DNA of 64,000 bases from assembly GCF_029945885.1 (NCBI RefSeq), contig NZ_JAQSDK010000006.1, positions 186,001 through 250,000 of the forward strand, given 5' to 3'. The translations under genes and the position numbers were made by a program. Every line of letters begins with the position of its first letter. The stretch's first letter is position 1. Below are positions 1 to 7,834 of the stretch, piece by piece. Below the pieces are notes generated by a model. The model was given only the letters and a program-made list of their open reading frames with translations, searched no databases and was not told where the DNA came from. Origin of the DNA: Brevundimonas sp. (GTDB lineage: Bacteria > Pseudomonadota > Alphaproteobacteria > Caulobacterales > Caulobacteraceae).

Positions 1-555
1 CCGGAATATGACACCATGCCGTGGCGTGACGACCCTGCGGGCCTGGCCGCCTGGCAGGCCGGGCGCACCGGGTTTCCGATCGTCGATGCCGGGATGCGAC
101 AGCTCTGGGCGACCGGCTGGATGCACAATCGCGTCCGCATGATCGTCGCCTCCTTTCTGGTGAAAGATCTGCTGATCGACTGGCGGGCGGGCGAATCCTG
201 GTTCCGTGACACCCTTGTCGACGCCGATCCGGCCAGCAATATTCAGAATTGGCAGTGGGTCGCTGGATCCGGAGCCGACGCCGCACCGTATTTCCGCGTG
301 TTCAACCCGGTCACACAAGGCGAGAAATTTGATGCAGACGGTCGTTATGTCCGGACATGGGTCCCCGAGTTGCGGGGTCTCCCCGACCGCTGGCTCCACG
401 CGCCGTGGACCGCGCCGCCTGAAATCCTGCGTCATGCCGGGGTCCGGCTGGGCCATGACTATCCCCGGCCGATCGTCGACCATGCCGAGGCGCGTCTGCG
501 CGCCCTGGCGGCCCTGCGCACCGTCAGCCAGGCCCGGGTCGACGCCCTTGACTGA
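1..555 (+). CDS. phrB: Deoxyribodipyrimidine photolyase, C-terminal part (cut by window edge)
   Basis: The frame is already open at base 1, so this is the 3' part (about 184 codons) of a longer gene. It encodes the FAD-binding C-terminal region of a class I CPD photolyase/cryptochrome. Visible family motifs are [13 protein letters not shown], the tryptophan-rich [13 protein letters not shown] segment, and [20 protein letters not shown] followed by RVFNPVTQ, which line the FAD and substrate pocket. The enzyme splits UV-induced pyrimidine dimers using blue light. The N-terminal antenna domain lies outside the window, so the exact subtype cannot be checked. The stop is 24 bases before the cyclopropane synthase gene, so the two may be cotranscribed. 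Confidence 0.93.
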   Translation, partial: PEYDTMPWRDDPAGLAAWQAGRTGFPIVDAGMRQLWATGWMHNRVRMIVASFLVKDLLIDWRAGESWFRDTLVDADPASNIQNWQWVAGSGADAAPYFRVFNPVTQGEKFDADGRYVRTWVPELRGLPDRWLHAPWTAPPEILRHAGVRLGHDYPRPIVDHAEARLRALAALRTVSQARVDALD

Positions 556-579
556 GTTCACCGTCACGGGGGGGCGGAC

Positions 580-1800
580 ATGACCGCCGTGCCGGCCGAG
601 GTCTCGGCCGTGGCGGCCCGGACCCCGCGGGGGTTCGGCCTGTTGCTGCGGCTGCTGGCGGCCAACTGGACCTATGGCCGGTTGTCGGTGCAGCTGCCCA
701 ATGGCGAGGTTCATCAACTCGACGGGGCCCGCCCCGGCCCGTCCGCCATTCTGGATGTGCGCGACTACCGGTTTGCCCGCCGGGTCCTGGCCAGCGGCGA
801 CATCGGCTTCGCCGAGGGCCATATGGCCGGCGAGTGGGAGACACCGCACCTGGCGGTGCTGCTGGAGTCGATCGCCGCCAACTATGATCACATCCGCCAG
901 GTGGTCGACGGCAATCCGGTCATGCGGCTGATCAACGGGCTGTCGCACCGGCGTCGTCGCAACAGCCGGTCCGGGTCACGCAAGAACATCCATGCCCACT
1001 ATGACCTGGGCAATGCCTTCTATGCCGCCTGGCTGGACTCGACCATGACCTATTCCTCGGCCCGGTTTGCGGCCCCGGATGACGGTCTGGACACGGCCCA
1101 GACGCGCAAATATGCGGCGCTCGCCCGGATGATGGATCTGAAGCCGGGCCAGACGGTGCTGGAGATCGGCTGCGGCTGGGGCGGGTTCGCCGAATATGCG
1201 GCGCGCGAGATCGGGGCCCATGTCACCGGGGTGACCATCTCGCAGGAACAGCATGATTTCGCTCGCCAGCGCCTGTTCGAGGCCGGTCTGGCCGACCGGA
1301 CCGACATCCGGATGCTGGACTATCGCGACGTCGAGGGCCGGTTCGACCGGGTCGCCTCGATCGAGATGTTCGAGGCGGTCGGCAAGGAATACTGGCCCGC
1401 CTATTTCGACAAGATCCGCGAGGTCCTGGTGCCCGGCGGCCGCGCCGGCCTGCAGATCATCACCATCCAGGACGCCCTGTTCGAGGACTACAACAGCCGC
1501 ACGGACTTCATCCAGAAATACGTCTTCCCCGGCGGCATGCTGCCGTCCGAGGACCGGCTGCGGCCGGTGATCGAACAGTCGGGGCTGGCGTGGCAGGCCG
1601 TCGAGCGGTTCGGCAAGGACTATGCCGACACCCTGGCCCTGTGGGACCAGCGCTTCCAGGCGGCCTGGCCCGACATTCGCCGCATGGGCAGTTTCGACGA
1701 GCGGTTCCGCCGGCTGTGGCGCTTCTATCTCGCCTATTGCGAAGCGGGATTCCGGTCGGGCCGCACCGATGTGATCCAGCTGGCGCTGAACCGGGTCTGA
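580..1800 (+). CDS. cfa: Cyclopropane-fatty-acyl-phospholipid synthase family protein
   Basis: 406 residues, the usual length for the family. A SAM-binding glycine motif [15 protein letters not shown] lies near residue 195, followed by GVTISQEQ and the conserved [13 protein letters not shown] region; the C-terminal YLAYCEAGF stretch is also typical. These enzymes transfer a methylene group from S-adenosylmethionine to the double bond of membrane phospholipid acyl chains. The start is supported by a G-rich Shine-Dalgarno tract just before the ATG. It sits between photolyase and a sulfurtransferase, all rightward and closely spaced. A related lipid methyltransferase without cyclopropanation activity cannot be excluded. 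Confidence 0.92.
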   Translation: MTAVPAEVSAVAARTPRGFGLLLRLLAANWTYGRLSVQLPNGEVHQLDGARPGPSAILDVRDYRFARRVLASGDIGFAEGHMAGEWETPHLAVLLESIAANYDHIRQVVDGNPVMRLINGLSHRRRRNSRSGSRKNIHAHYDLGNAFYAAWLDSTMTYSSARFAAPDDGLDTAQTRKYAALARMMDLKPGQTVLEIGCGWGGFAEYAAREIGAHVTGVTISQEQHDFARQRLFEAGLADRTDIRMLDYRDVEGRFDRVASIEMFEAVGKEYWPAYFDKIREVLVPGGRAGLQIITIQDALFEDYNSRTDFIQKYVFPGGMLPSEDRLRPVIEQSGLAWQAVERFGKDYADTLALWDQRFQAAWPDIRRMGSFDERFRRLWRFYLAYCEAGFRSGRTDVIQLALNRV

Positions 1801-1814
1801 TATAGGGTCGGGCC

Positions 1815-2663
1815 ATGACCCAGCTCTGCCCCCTGATCACCGCCGCTGACCTCAAGCCCCTGCTCGGTCGTCCTGACCTGCGCATCGTTGACGCCAGCTG
1901 GCATCTGGACGGTCGGGACGGGCGGGTGGATTTTGAACGGGAACGGATACCGGGGGCGGTCTTCTTCGATCTGGAGGCCGGATCGGACCGGTCCAACCCC
2001 CTGCCCCATATGCTGCCGACGGCGGAGGCTTTTGCCGCCCATGTCTCGGCCCTGGGCATCGGCGATCAGGATGACATTGTCGTCTATGACACCCCCGGCC
2101 TGGTGTCGGCGGCGCGCATCTGGTGGATGTTCCGGACGTTCGGGGCTGACCGGGTCCGGGTTCTGGACGGCGGCCTGCCCGCCTGGCGCGCGGCGGGCGG
2201 GGCGCTGGAGTCCGGGTCGCGAACGCCGCTGGGCCCGGCATCGTTCCGCGCGCACCTTGATGCCGATGCTGTCGCCGACCGGGCCGATGTCGCCGCCGCG
2301 CCCGACGCCGGGATCCAGATTCTGGACGCCCGCTCGGCCGGACGTTTCGCCGGGACCGCGCCGGAGCCGCGTCCCGGCCTGCGCGGCGGCCATATGCCGG
2401 GGGCCTGCAACCTGCCCTTTGCCGCCATCCTGACCCCGGACTCGACCATGAAGCGCGGCGCGGCCCTGGAGGCGGCCTTCGCCGCGGCCGGGATCGATCC
2501 GGACCGGCCGGTGATCACCAGCTGCGGCAGTGGCGTCACCGCCGCCATCCTGTCCCTCGGGCTTGCCGTCCTCGGCCGCCCGTCGCGCGTCTATGACGGC
2601 AGCTGGACCGAATGGGGCGGTCGGGACGACACGGCGATCGAGACCTCTCCGATCAGGAGCTAG
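1815..2663 (+). CDS. sseA: 3-mercaptopyruvate sulfurtransferase
   Basis: 282 residues with two rhodanese domains: an inactive N-terminal one and a C-terminal one carrying the active-site loop CGSGVTA with the persulfide cysteine at about residue 237. The loop sequence is the mercaptopyruvate type rather than the thiosulfate type. The enzyme moves sulfur from 3-mercaptopyruvate to thiol acceptors or cyanide. The gene begins 14 bases after the cyclopropane synthase stop and its 3' end overlaps the convergent symporter gene by four bases, so there is no room for a terminator between them. Confidence 0.93.
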   Translation: MTQLCPLITAADLKPLLGRPDLRIVDASWHLDGRDGRVDFERERIPGAVFFDLEAGSDRSNPLPHMLPTAEAFAAHVSALGIGDQDDIVVYDTPGLVSAARIWWMFRTFGADRVRVLDGGLPAWRAAGGALESGSRTPLGPASFRAHLDADAVADRADVAAAPDAGIQILDARSAGRFAGTAPEPRPGLRGGHMPGACNLPFAAILTPDSTMKRGAALEAAFAAAGIDPDRPVITSCGSGVTAAILSLGLAVLGRPSRVYDGSWTEWGGRDDTAIETSPIRS

Positions 2664-3982
2664 GCCGGCGGCGCCACCGGCTCGGCCAGACCTTCGGGCA
2701 CGATGTCGTCGCTCTCGCCGCGCGACACCACCGTGGCCAGCACCAGGTCGCCGGTCACGTTCAGCGTGGTGCGGCACATGTCGAGGAAGCGGTCGACGCC
2801 CAGGATCAGGCCGATGCCCTCGGCCGGGACCCCGACCATGACCAGGATCATCGCCACCACCGGCAGCGAGCCGGCGGGAACGCCGGCGGTGCCGACGCCA
2901 CCGAGGATACAGACCAGCATGACCACCACCTGCTGGGTGATGCTCAGGTCGATGTTGAAGAACTGGGCCAGGAACAGCACCGTCACCCCCTCGAACAGGG
3001 CCGTGCCGTTCTGGTTGGCAGTGGCCCCGACGGTCAGGACGAAGCGGGCGATCTTGCGCGGCAGTTTCAGTTCGAACTCGGCGGCCCGCAGCGACACCGG
3101 CAGGCTGGCGTTGGACGAGGCGGTCGAGAAGGCCACGACCATCGGCTCGCGGATGGCGCTGAAGAATTTAACCGGCGACATGCCGCCCAGGGTCCAGACC
3201 ACGATCGGATAGACGACGAACATATGGATCAGCATCGCTCCGACGGCGACGCCGACATAGGCGGCCAGACGGACCAGCAGCTCCCAGCCGAACAGGGCGG
3301 CGAGGTTGAACATCAGGCAGGCGATGGCGATCGGGGCCAGTTTGATGACCAGGTTGATCAGCTTCATCGTCACTTCGAAAATGCCCTCGATCACCTCCTG
3401 CAGACGATCGGTCGAGCGGCTCCTGGCCATGACCAGGCCGATGCCGAACAGCAGGGCAAAGACCATCACCGGCAGGATCTGGTTCTGCGAGGCGGCGGTG
3501 AAGACATTGGACGGGATCAGGTCGAGGAAGAACTGGCCCAGTTCGACGGACCTGGGGGCATTGCCGACAATATTTGCGGCCCCGGCCGCGCCCTCTTCGA
3601 GGAGCCGCTGTGCCAGCAGCGGGTCGACGCCGTCACCCGGCCGGAAGATGTTGACCATGGCGATGCCGATGAACACGGCGATGCTGGAGACGACCACGGT
3701 CAGCAGCAGCGTCTTGGTACCGGCCCGGCCCAGCGCCTTCAGGTCCCCCATCTCGGCCACCCCGACCACCAGGGCCGAAAACAGCAGCGGGATCACCAGC
3801 ATGAACAGCAGGCGCAGGAAGATCTGGCCGGCAGGACCGGTGATGTTCGAGGTCAGCCACTGGACCCAGCCGGCGTCCGCCCCGATCGTCAGATTGACGA
3901 ACAGGCCGCCGCCCAGGCCGACGACGAAGCCGATCAGCATCAGCCAGTGAAGCGGCAGCTTGCCGCGCTTGATCGTGTCCAT
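2660..3982 (-). CDS. Dicarboxylate/amino acid:cation symporter (DAACS family)
   Basis: 440 residues of a strongly hydrophobic glutamate/aspartate-type secondary transporter. The start at 3982 is preceded by a GGGGGA Shine-Dalgarno and leaves a 32-base gap after the upstream binding-protein gene. Family landmarks are the serine-rich hairpin TASSNASLP at 287-295, the unwound helix motif near 320, the hairpin [11 protein letters not shown], and [12 protein letters not shown] at 401-412, whose arginine 404 normally binds the substrate side-chain carboxylate. The usual NMDGT cation motif reads NQNGT (323-327), so the aspartate that helps bind Na+ in GltPh is asparagine. Transport of acidic amino acids or C4-dicarboxylates is likely; the exact substrate is unknown. 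Confidence 0.9.
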   Translation of the reverse strand: MDTIKRGKLPLHWLMLIGFVVGLGGGLFVNLTIGADAGWVQWLTSNITGPAGQIFLRLLFMLVIPLLFSALVVGVAEMGDLKALGRAGTKTLLLTVVVSSIAVFIGIAMVNIFRPGDGVDPLLAQRLLEEGAAGAANIVGNAPRSVELGQFFLDLIPSNVFTAASQNQILPVMVFALLFGIGLVMARSRSTDRLQEVIEGIFEVTMKLINLVIKLAPIAIACLMFNLAALFGWELLVRLAAYVGVAVGAMLIHMFVVYPIVVWTLGGMSPVKFFSAIREPMVVAFSTASSNASLPVSLRAAEFELKLPRKIARFVLTVGATANQNGTALFEGVTVLFLAQFFNIDLSITQQVVVMLVCILGGVGTAGVPAGSLPVVAMILVMVGVPAEGIGLILGVDRFLDMCRTTLNVTGDLVLATVVSRGESDDIVPEGLAEPVAPPA

Positions 3983-4014
3983 TGGTGGTCCCCCGGGGCG
4001 CTCTTGAGTGGCGT

Positions 4015-5124
4015 CTATCGAATCGGCAGGGCGTAGATCAGCCCGCCGGGTCGTGCGTTCCATTGTGCATTCAAGCCGCGGGCCAGGTCGAGCGCGGAAT
4101 CGTCACCCAGGTTGCGATTGAAGATTTCGCCATAGTTGCCCACGGCCCCGACGGCATTGCGGGCCCAGCCCTTCGACAGTCCCAGCATCGGACCGAACTC
4201 GCCTTCGCTGCCCAGAAGGCGGCGCACACGCGGGTCGGTCGAATCCTTCGCCTCGGCGGCGACCGTGGCCCGGGTCACCCCCAGCTCCTCGGCCATGATC
4301 ACGGCGTCCAGGGTCCAGCGCACGATCGAGGTCCACTGTTCATCGCCGCGCCGCACCACGGGCCCGAGGGCTTCCTTGGAGATCACGTCCGGCAGGATGG
4401 CGTGTTGTTCCGGGTTCGACAGGGTGGTCCGCGCCGCGGCCAGGGCCGAGATGTCGGCGGTCAGGGCGTCGCAGTCCTCGCGGGCATAGGCCTGACGGGC
4501 GGCTTCCTCATTGGGCAGGACCACGGCCCGGTAGTCGATGCCGCGCGAGCGGAAATAGTCGGCGGCATTGAGCTCGGACGTCGATCCGGCCTGGACACAG
4601 ACGCGCGCGCCTTTCAGCTCGACCGCGCTGTTCAGGTTCAGGGCCCGGCGCACCATGAAACCCTGGCCGTCGAAATAGTTGATCCCGGCGAAGCTGAGGC
4701 CCTCGCCGGCGTCGCGGGTCATGGTCCAGGAGGTGTTGCGCCACAATACGTCGATCCGCCCGTCCTTCAGGGCCTCGAACCGCTGGCCGATGGTCAGGGG
4801 CACGAAGCGCACGGCGTTCGGATCATTGAAGATGGCCGCCGCCATGGCCCGGCAGAAGTCCACGTCGAAGCCCCGCCACTGGCCGCGATTGTCCGTATAG
4901 GCGAAGCCGACCAGTCCCTCGTGGACGCCGCAGTTCAGACGACCGCGTCGTTTGACGGCCTGGAGCGTGGGGCTGACGATCGGCTCCAGGGTCGTGGTCC
5001 GGGGCGCGGGGTTTCCGGTGTGCGCCGGCGTGGTCTCGGCCGGGGCGCTGTCGCGTCCGCAGGTCGCCAGGAACAGACAGGCCAGTGCCGCCGTCCCTGT
5101 CCGCCAGATCGCCCTCATGGTCAT
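4015..5124 (-). CDS. aapJ: AapJ-like amino acid-binding protein, probable lipoprotein
   Basis: About 369 residues, resembling the periplasmic binding protein of general L-amino acid ABC transporters: RGRLNCGV, GFDVDFCRAMAAAIF, DVLWRNTSWTMTRD and INYFDGQGFMV all match the AapJ pattern. The start at 5124 (or the next ATG, 5118) places a hydrophobic signal ending in LATCGRD, so the protein may be lipidated rather than released; the residue before the cysteine is Thr, a poor fit to the lipobox. Normally aapJ is followed by the permeases aapQM and ATPase aapP. Here the next gene, 32 bases on, is a DAACS symporter, and none of the ABC parts are in the window. Confidence 0.88.
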   Translation of the reverse strand: MTMRAIWRTGTAALACLFLATCGRDSAPAETTPAHTGNPAPRTTTLEPIVSPTLQAVKRRGRLNCGVHEGLVGFAYTDNRGQWRGFDVDFCRAMAAAIFNDPNAVRFVPLTIGQRFEALKDGRIDVLWRNTSWTMTRDAGEGLSFAGINYFDGQGFMVRRALNLNSAVELKGARVCVQAGSTSELNAADYFRSRGIDYRAVVLPNEEAARQAYAREDCDALTADISALAAARTTLSNPEQHAILPDVISKEALGPVVRRGDEQWTSIVRWTLDAVIMAEELGVTRATVAAEAKDSTDPRVRRLLGSEGEFGPMLGLSKGWARNAVGAVGNYGEIFNRNLGDDSALDLARGLNAQWNARPGGLIYALPIR

Positions 5125-5234
5125 CCGCGCCTCGCCGTATCCCGCCCGACCTCGGCCGTCGGAGCCTTGCACCGTCTCACGCTTTAGAGGCTTTTGGCGA
5201 GGCAATCGCAACCCGTCCGAGCAAGACGATCGTC

Positions 5235-5735
5235 ATGGCCCCCTGTTCCGACCGTACCCGACTGATCGCCGCCGCCACCCGCCGGGGGCGCGGACGTCGC
5301 CCCGTGAACCCGCCGATCGAGCGCGGCTCGACCCTGCTCAATGACCGGGCCGCCCTGATGCGCGATCCGGCCGGCGGGCCGGTCTATGGCATTGAGGATC
5401 TGGGCGCGGCCGCCGAGCTGAGGGCGGCCCTGTCGGATCTGGAGGGAGCGATCTGGACCGGCCTGGCGCTGAAGGGTGGCTCACTGGCGGCGGCCGATGC
5501 CCTGCGCGATGCCCTGACCCTGTTCGGGCTCGGCTTTTCGTGGGGCGGGTTCGAGAGCCTGATCACCCACGAGACCGCGCAGCTGACGCATCGCCTGAGC
5601 CCGCCGGACCGGGCCGGTCCGTTGCTGCGCCTGCCTGTCGGCCTGGAGGATCCGGTCGACCTGATCGCGGACCTGGAGCAGGGTTTCGCCGCCTGGCGCG
5701 CCCAGCAGGACTCGAACCTGCAACCGTCCGCTTAG
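5235..5735 (+). pseudogene. metC: metC remnant: cystathionine beta-lyase with internal in-frame deletion
   Basis: A 166-codon open frame joins the two ends of a cystathionine beta-lyase, normally about 390 residues. The start matches the family N-terminus (TRLI, then VNPPIERGSTLL, then PVYGIEDLG up to SDLEGA at about residue 75). The text then jumps to the C-terminal LALKGGS, DALTLFGLGFSWGGFESL, PLLRLPVGLEDPVDLIADLEQGF. The whole central PLP domain, including the catalytic lysine, is missing, so it cannot be an active lyase. The reading frame is kept across the junction near 5465. Its last 14 codons lie inside the oppositely oriented tRNA-Arg gene. It faces away from aapJ, the usual metC-aap arrangement. 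Confidence 0.85.
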
Positions 5736-5770
5736 AAGGCGGGTGCTCTATCCGGTTGAGCTATGGGCGC
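5694..5770 (-). tRNA. tRNA-Arg (anticodon TCT)
   Basis: A 77-base cloverleaf on the minus strand. The acceptor arm begins GCGCCCA and closes with TGGGCGC, followed by G and an encoded CCA. The anticodon TCT is complementary to bases 5734-5736, within the loop CTTCTAA, and the T-arm GGTTCGAGTCC is standard. It lies 46 bases downstream of the NDUFS4-like gene and overlaps the antisense metC remnant by 42 bases. Confidence 0.96.
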
Positions 5771-5816
5771 CTGCGGCCAGGGCCGGAGGTGGGCGGTCGG
5801 GGGCAGCGGGGTGGAC

Positions 5817-6122
5817 TCAGTGGGTCCAGGGCTGTTTGCGCGCGGTGGCGAAATTGTCGGCATAGGTCTTGATGATCACCGGCGGTTCCTGCGGTTCCTG
5901 CAGGCGGAACGGGATGCCGTGCCGTTCGGCATAGGCCACCGCCTCCCCACTGGTCTCAAAGCTCAGCCGCACCTGGCCATTCATGTCGGTGGAGCTGGTC
6001 CAGCCCATCAGCGGGTCGATGGTGCGGGCCGAGGCCGGTTCAAACTCCAGCCGCCAGTCGTGGGTTCTGGCCTTGCCGGACTGCATCGCGGTTTTCGCGG
6101 GTCGATAGATGCGCGCCAGCAT
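5817..6122 (-). CDS. NDUFS4-like ETC complex I accessory subunit
   Basis: A 101-residue protein starting MLARIYRPAKTAMQSGKA and continuing with WRLEFEP, DPLMGWTSS and SFETSGEAVAYAERHGI. This is the pattern of the alphaproteobacterial homologue of mitochondrial complex I subunit NDUFS4 (ETC_C1_NDUFA4 family). It is thought to sit on the peripheral arm of NADH:quinone oxidoreductase and to stabilise it. The start at 6122 was chosen because the homology begins there; the upstream open frame has no matching sequence. It is not next to the nuo operon, as is usual for this subunit. Confidence 0.9.
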   Translation of the reverse strand: MLARIYRPAKTAMQSGKARTHDWRLEFEPASARTIDPLMGWTSSTDMNGQVRLSFETSGEAVAYAERHGIPFRLQEPQEPPVIIKTYADNFATARKQPWTH

Positions 6123-6129
6123 GGCCGGG

Positions 6130-6219
6130 TCTCCAGAATTCGCCGCTCGCGGCGCACACGGCCGCCTGCGGCCGGGATAGTCGTTCCTTGACCCGGGGTC
6201 CAGAGACCCGGGGTGCCGA
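6130..6219. repeat. GC-rich palindromic intergenic segment before tRNA-Pro
   Basis: The short gap between the NDUFS4-like gene and tRNA-Pro is built of inverted and direct repeats: CGCCGCTCGCGGCG, CGGCCGCCTGCGGCCG and two copies of ACCCGGGGT (around 6191 and 6207). Read from the minus strand these could form stem-loops just past the tRNA 3' end and may help end its transcript, though there is no T-run. It may also be a copy of a dispersed intergenic repeat. Confidence 0.4.
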
Positions 6220-6296
<77 letters not shown>

Positions 6297-6347
6297 AACC
6301 GGCGGAGGCGTCTCTTGCCACGGACCCCGCTCCGCCGCAACGCGTGA

Positions 6348-6836
6348 TCAGCCCTCCGGTTGGAAGAACGTATGTTTGACCGTGTCGCCGGCCCTGGCCC
6401 CGATCTCTTCCGCTCGCCCGGCGCGCAGTTCCAGCACCCCGCTGGCCCCCCCCCGTGAGGGAATCGGCAGTTCCGAAAACGGCACGGCGTGGCTGGCGAT
6501 CGAGACGATCCGGCCCTGGGGGTCGATATAGAGGATATCCAGAGAGCTGGGCGTATTGCGCATCCAGAAGGCCCGCTCGGCCACATCGGGGAATTCGAAC
6601 AACATGCCGCGATCATCGGCCAGGGGTTCGCGGAACATCAGACCGCGCTGGCGTTCGGGTTCCTCGTCAGCGATCTCGACCATGAATTCATGCGCGCCGC
6701 TGGCGGTGACGATGGTCAGGGGTTCCAGCGGACGTCCGGTCGCATCCTTCGGGGGCTGGGCACCGGCGCAGCCGACAATCGGGGCCAGCAGTACCGCCGC
6801 CAGAAGCGCGGTCAGGATTGAACGTCGGCTGGACAT
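6348..6836 (-). CDS. DUF192 family lipoprotein
   Basis: 162 residues. The start at 6836 gives a signal peptide ending in the lipobox IVGC, so an outer- or inner-membrane lipoprotein is likely. The rest is a DUF192 domain: EFMVEIADEEPERQRGLMFRE, the conserved GMLFEF, FWMRNTPSSLDILYID and a C-terminal GVLELRAGRAEEIGARAGDTV. The biochemical role of DUF192 is not known; such proteins are commonly periplasmic. It lies 25 bases downstream of the cold shock gene on the same strand, so joint transcription is possible. A longer frame reaching upstream is not supported by homology. Confidence 0.88.
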   Translation of the reverse strand: MSSRRSILTALLAAVLLAPIVGCAGAQPPKDATGRPLEPLTIVTASGAHEFMVEIADEEPERQRGLMFREPLADDRGMLFEFPDVAERAFWMRNTPSSLDILYIDPQGRIVSIASHAVPFSELPIPSRGGASGVLELRAGRAEEIGARAGDTVKHTFFQPEG

Positions 6837-6861
6837 CGCAATTCGCCTTTTCGGGGCGAGA

Positions 6862-7440
6862 TCAGTCGCCCGGTTTGATTTCCGCGACCACCAGCCCCTT
6901 GGGACCGTCGGCGAATCGCACCGCCACCGTCTCGCCGGGCAGGAGATCATCCAGACCGCAACGCCGCAGGGTCTCGACATGGACAAAGATATCGCCTGGC
7001 TCGCCGTTGCGCACCACGAAACCGTAGCCCTTGGTGCGATTGAACCATTTGACGACGGCCAGCTCCATCGGACCGCCCGCAGCGATATCGTCGAGCGCGG
7101 CGCGGGGCTCATTATAGGTTCGCAAGCCGTCATAGCCGGATCTGCTGTGGGACGCGGCCCCGGTCACGCCCGGCGGCGCATCGCCGACCTCGACCACTTC
7201 GGCGACCTGCCAGCCCTTTGGACGGAAGACGCAGTCACAGACGATCGGCGCGCCCTCGGCGGCGACGTCCCGCCCGCTGTCCCGCAGGCTGGACACGTGA
7301 ATCAGCACGTCCTTGAGGTCGGTTAGGTCCGGGTCATCGGGAACGATAAAGCCGTAGCCCTTGCCGGCATCGAACCATTTGACCCGGCCGGTGACGCGGA
7401 CGACCGCCTGGGTTTCGGTCCCTTCGTATTCTGACACCAT
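6862..7440 (-). CDS. Cold shock protein with two cold shock domains
   Basis: 192 residues carrying two CSD folds. The first has [19 protein letters not shown] and VLIHVSSL (residues about 17-50), the second [20 protein letters not shown] and DIFVHVETL (about 118-155). Each contains the RNP1 (KGYGF) and RNP2 (IHV/FVHV) RNA-binding motifs. Caulobacter has such double-domain proteins (CspC, CspD), which matter in stationary phase rather than cold. The linker is serine/glycine-rich. The start is preceded by GGGGGAG, a strong Shine-Dalgarno. The roughly 200 bases upstream are locally AT-rich, with runs of A and T not seen elsewhere nearby, compatible with a regulated leader. Confidence 0.93.
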   Translation of the reverse strand: MVSEYEGTETQAVVRVTGRVKWFDAGKGYGFIVPDDPDLTDLKDVLIHVSSLRDSGRDVAAEGAPIVCDCVFRPKGWQVAEVVEVGDAPPGVTGAASHSRSGYDGLRTYNEPRAALDDIAAGGPMELAVVKWFNRTKGYGFVVRNGEPGDIFVHVETLRRCGLDDLLPGETVAVRFADGPKGLVVAEIKPGD

Positions 7441-7668
7441 GCCTCCCCCGGTCCGACTTGTGTCGCAGACCGGTCACACGCTAACATGGTTCGGCGAACG
7501 CCTGAAAAGGGAAAAACAGAAATTTCCCCCAAATCACAGCTTCAGGCAGCATCAAATTTCAACCAAGGCGACCTTTATAGCCCAGCTTGGCAATAAAGAT
7601 CGCGCGGTCGACAGGGCTCACCGCCGGGGGTGGTGAAGCGAAAGCCGGGATGTCAGGGGAAGGCCGCG

Positions 7669-7743
7669 TGGTAGTCCCTAGGGGAGTCGAACCCCTCTCT
7701 TCAGGTTGAAAACCTGACGTCCTAACCGATAGACGAAGGGACC
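7669..7743 (-). tRNA. tRNA-Glu (anticodon TTC)
   Basis: A 75-base minus-strand cloverleaf starting GGTCCCTTCGTC, with anticodon stem-loop CAGGTTTTCAACCTG giving TTC, T-arm GGGGTTCGACTCCCC and encoded CCA. It reads glutamate codons. The base after the first is G and position 73 is A, as expected. Confidence 0.97.
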
Positions 7744-7761
7744 ACTGCGCGGCGAGCGGGC

Positions 7762-7790
7762 GATATAGCCGCCGATTCCGGGTCGTGCAA
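7762..7790 (-). promoter_or_regulatory. Sigma-70-type promoter of tRNA-Glu
   Basis: On the minus strand TTGCAC (7790-7785) is followed by a 17-base spacer and TATATC (7767-7762), 18 bases before the mature tRNA 5' end. The spacing and position fit a housekeeping promoter. Confidence 0.65.
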
Positions 7791-7834
7791 GCCCAAGTCT
7801 ACGGGTCTGCAAAGGTTTTTTGAGCGACGCCGGT

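Noticed and set aside
2612..4036. Long open frame of 474 codons on the plus strand
   Set aside because: It is antisense to the DAACS symporter, whose motifs and helices are clear; the composition (His, Gln, Asp, Gly rich) is that of a mirror frame in GC-rich DNA.
7441..7668. Well-placed promoter for the cold shock gene
   Set aside because: TATAAAG and TTGCCA occur in the region but only eight bases apart; I could not pair a -35 and -10 with proper spacing.
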